Of a stretch of DNA of 64,000 nucleotides, positions 62,782-64,000 are shown piece by piece. The position numbers and the translations under genes are program-made. Source of the stretch: Pararhodobacter sp. SW119. GTDB taxonomy: Bacteria > Pseudomonadota > Alphaproteobacteria > Rhodobacterales > Rhodobacteraceae. Positions within the stretch are counted from its first letter, which is position 1, and each line of letters starts with the position of its first letter. The stretch lies in the NCBI RefSeq assembly GCF_017811755.1, contig NZ_JADDJF010000018.1, positions 1 to 64,000 of the forward strand. The letters run 5' to 3'. The notes beneath the pieces were generated by a model, which had not been told where the DNA came from, did no database searches, and worked only from the letters and a program-made list of their open reading frames with translations.

Positions 62782-64000
62782 GCGGGGCGCGCAGGGTCGT
62801 GCTGGTGGCGCCGAACATCGACATCAGCGACGTGGGCGAGGCGCATGTCGCCGCCCGCTGGGCCGAGGGGCTGGCCCCGCGGGTCGAGCTGACGGTGCTG
62901 GCCTTCCAGCGGGCGGGGCGGCCGCGCCTGGCCGACCAACTGCGCGGGGCCGAGGTGGTGACCTGGCCCGAGCCCGCCGTCCTTCTGCGCGCCGAGCGGC
63001 TGAACGCGATGCTGAAGCCCGGCTATCCCCTGTTCCTGCGCCATGTCCGGCGCTGGATGCGGGGGCAGGCGGCGCGCGGGCGGGTCTTCGACATCGCGCA
63101 TCAGATCATGCCGCTGGCGGCGCGCTATCCCAGCCCCCTTTACGGGGTGGGCGTGCCGTATGTGCTGGGGCCGGTGGGCGGCACGCTGCCCACGCCACCG
63201 GGTTTCGTGGGCGAGCTGGGCTCGGCACCCTGGTTCACGCGGCTGCGCGGGCTGGATGCCTGGCGGTTCCGGCACGATCCCTGGCTGCGCCGCAGCTATG
63301 CCGGGGCGGACCTGGTCCTGGGCGTCGCCCCCTATATCCGCGCGGCGCTGGCCGACATCCCGATCCAGCGCTTCGAGGCGATGCTGGAGCTGGGCATCGA
63401 CGGGCTGCCGCCCGAACGGCCCGCGCGCGAAGGCCCGGGGCTGCGGCTGCTGCATGTCGGGCGCGCGGTGCGCACCAAGGGGCTGCGCGACGTGATCCGC
63501 GCGCTGGCGCAGCTTTCCGACCTGCCCGACGTCACGCTGACCGCGATCGGCGATGGCGAGGATCTGCCCCACGCCCGCGCCGAGGCCGTCGCCCTGGGCG
63601 TCGCTGACCGCGTCACCTTCCGCGGCCGGCAGCCGAAGGAAGTGGTGATGGAAGCCTACGCCGAGGCCGATGTCTTCGCCTTTCCGTCCTTCCGCGAGCC
63701 GACGGGCGGCGTGCTCTATGAGGCGATGCAGGCGGGCCTGCCGGTGATCACCGTCGATTACGGCGGCCCCGCCTTCATCACCGACGACGCCTGTGCAATC
63801 CGCCTGCAACTCAGTACGCCCGAGGCGCTGGCCCGCGACCTTGCCGCCGCGATCCGCACCCTCTACCACGACCCCGAACGCCGCTCCGCGATGGGCCAGG
63901 CCGCCCGCACCCGCGTCGCAGTCGAGGGCCTCTGGCCACGCAAGATCGACCGGCTGCTGAGGCACTACGACGAGGTCTTGAGGCAAGAGCAGGATAAGAA
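62778..64000 (+). CDS. GT4-type glycosyltransferase, cut by window edge
   Basis: A GTG at 62778 overlaps the previous stop by four bases. The 407 codons seen have VVLVAPNIDISDVGEAHVAARWAEGLAPRVELTVLAF, PYVLGPVGG, GLRLLHVGRAVRTKGLRDVIRAL, VTFRGRQPKEVVMEAYAEADVFAFPSFREPTGGVLYEAMQAGLPVI, a full GT-B family 4 C-terminal domain. No stop is reached. Confidence 0.9.
   Translation, partial: MSGARRVVLVAPNIDISDVGEAHVAARWAEGLAPRVELTVLAFQRAGRPRLADQLRGAEVVTWPEPAVLLRAERLNAMLKPGYPLFLRHVRRWMRGQAARGRVFDIAHQIMPLAARYPSPLYGVGVPYVLGPVGGTLPTPPGFVGELGSAPWFTRLRGLDAWRFRHDPWLRRSYAGADLVLGVAPYIRAALADIPIQRFEAMLELGIDGLPPERPAREGPGLRLLHVGRAVRTKGLRDVIRALAQLSDLPDVTLTAIGDGEDLPHARAEAVALGVADRVTFRGRQPKEVVMEAYAEADVFAFPSFREPTGGVLYEAMQAGLPVITVDYGGPAFITDDACAIRLQLSTPEALARDLAAAIRTLYHDPERRSAMGQAARTRVAVEGLWPRKIDRLLRHYDEVLRQEQDK

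Noticed and set aside
1-64000. CRISPR arrays, rRNA genes, tmRNA, riboswitches
   Set aside because: No regular repeat-spacer pattern or recognisable RNA signature other than the two tRNA-Ser genes was found by reading.

Overview
The window comes from a high-GC alphaproteobacterium of the Rhodobacteraceae (Rhodobacterales). The evidence is a RepA (RPA-type)/ParA/ParB replication module, a VPLPA-CTERM sorting signal with a fused exosortase-EpsI protein (XrtD type), a small protein resembling the head-spike base of the Rhodobacter gene transfer agent, and overall base and codon use. Species cannot be named. A complete origin region (DnaA box, three 22-bp iterons, divergent repA and parAB) and seven copies of a 16-bp palindrome around parAB point to an extrachromosomal replicon (plasmid or chromid) or one integrated into a chromosome. 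Two tRNA-Ser genes and dinB favour a chromid or an integrated replicon over a small plasmid.

Layout. 1-3.6 kb (minus): spike-base protein and two large Ig-like/glycine-rich proteins, probably virion or surface fibres. 3.8-6.5 kb: a secreted protein of unknown role and an AbrB-Doc toxin-antitoxin pair whose toxin lacks the motif histidine. 6.6-23.1 kb: left half of an exopolysaccharide/exosortase locus, with an initiating sugar transferase, a PEP-CTERM-type ATPase, an asparagine-synthase-like ligase, a sorted surface protein, five ATP-grasp paralogues in a row, a glycosyltransferase, a PrsT-like TPR protein, a Wzz-like chain-length protein and its tyrosine kinase. 23.1-33.8 kb: an integrated element next to an IS3-family remnant, with an HTH protein, a small ORF, two large tyrosine recombinases, an adenine methyltransferase, a putative Rep-like protein, a PemK-like protein and a pair of paralogous proteins of unknown family. 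34-37 kb: ParDE-like TA pair, serine recombinase behind a strong hairpin, EF-hand protein, MFS transporter. 37.3-41.4 kb: replication and partition. 41.5-54.2 kb: xrtD, an IS1634-type insertion sequence, DUF892 protein, two tRNA-Ser, a zeta-type and a RelE-type TA pair, Tad pilus minor pilins, dinB. 54.4-64 kb: right half of the polysaccharide locus, with Wza-like export protein, outer-membrane barrel, glycosyltransferases, a MazEF pair, a TPR protein and a VWA-domain VPLPA-CTERM protein.

How it fits together. The sugar transferase, glycosyltransferases, Wzz-like protein, kinase, Wza-like exporter and barrel form a classical polysaccharide assembly and export line. XrtD, the ATPase, PrsT and the two sorted proteins form the exosortase system that usually accompanies it. 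The five ATP-grasp ligases and the glutaminase-less asparagine-synthase homologue are the unusual part. They suggest that the polymer or its lipid-linked precursor is decorated with amino acids or a short peptide. Six toxin or TA loci and the par sites would help keep the replicon. No similarity search or structure prediction could be run, so family names rest on motifs visible in the translated sequence.
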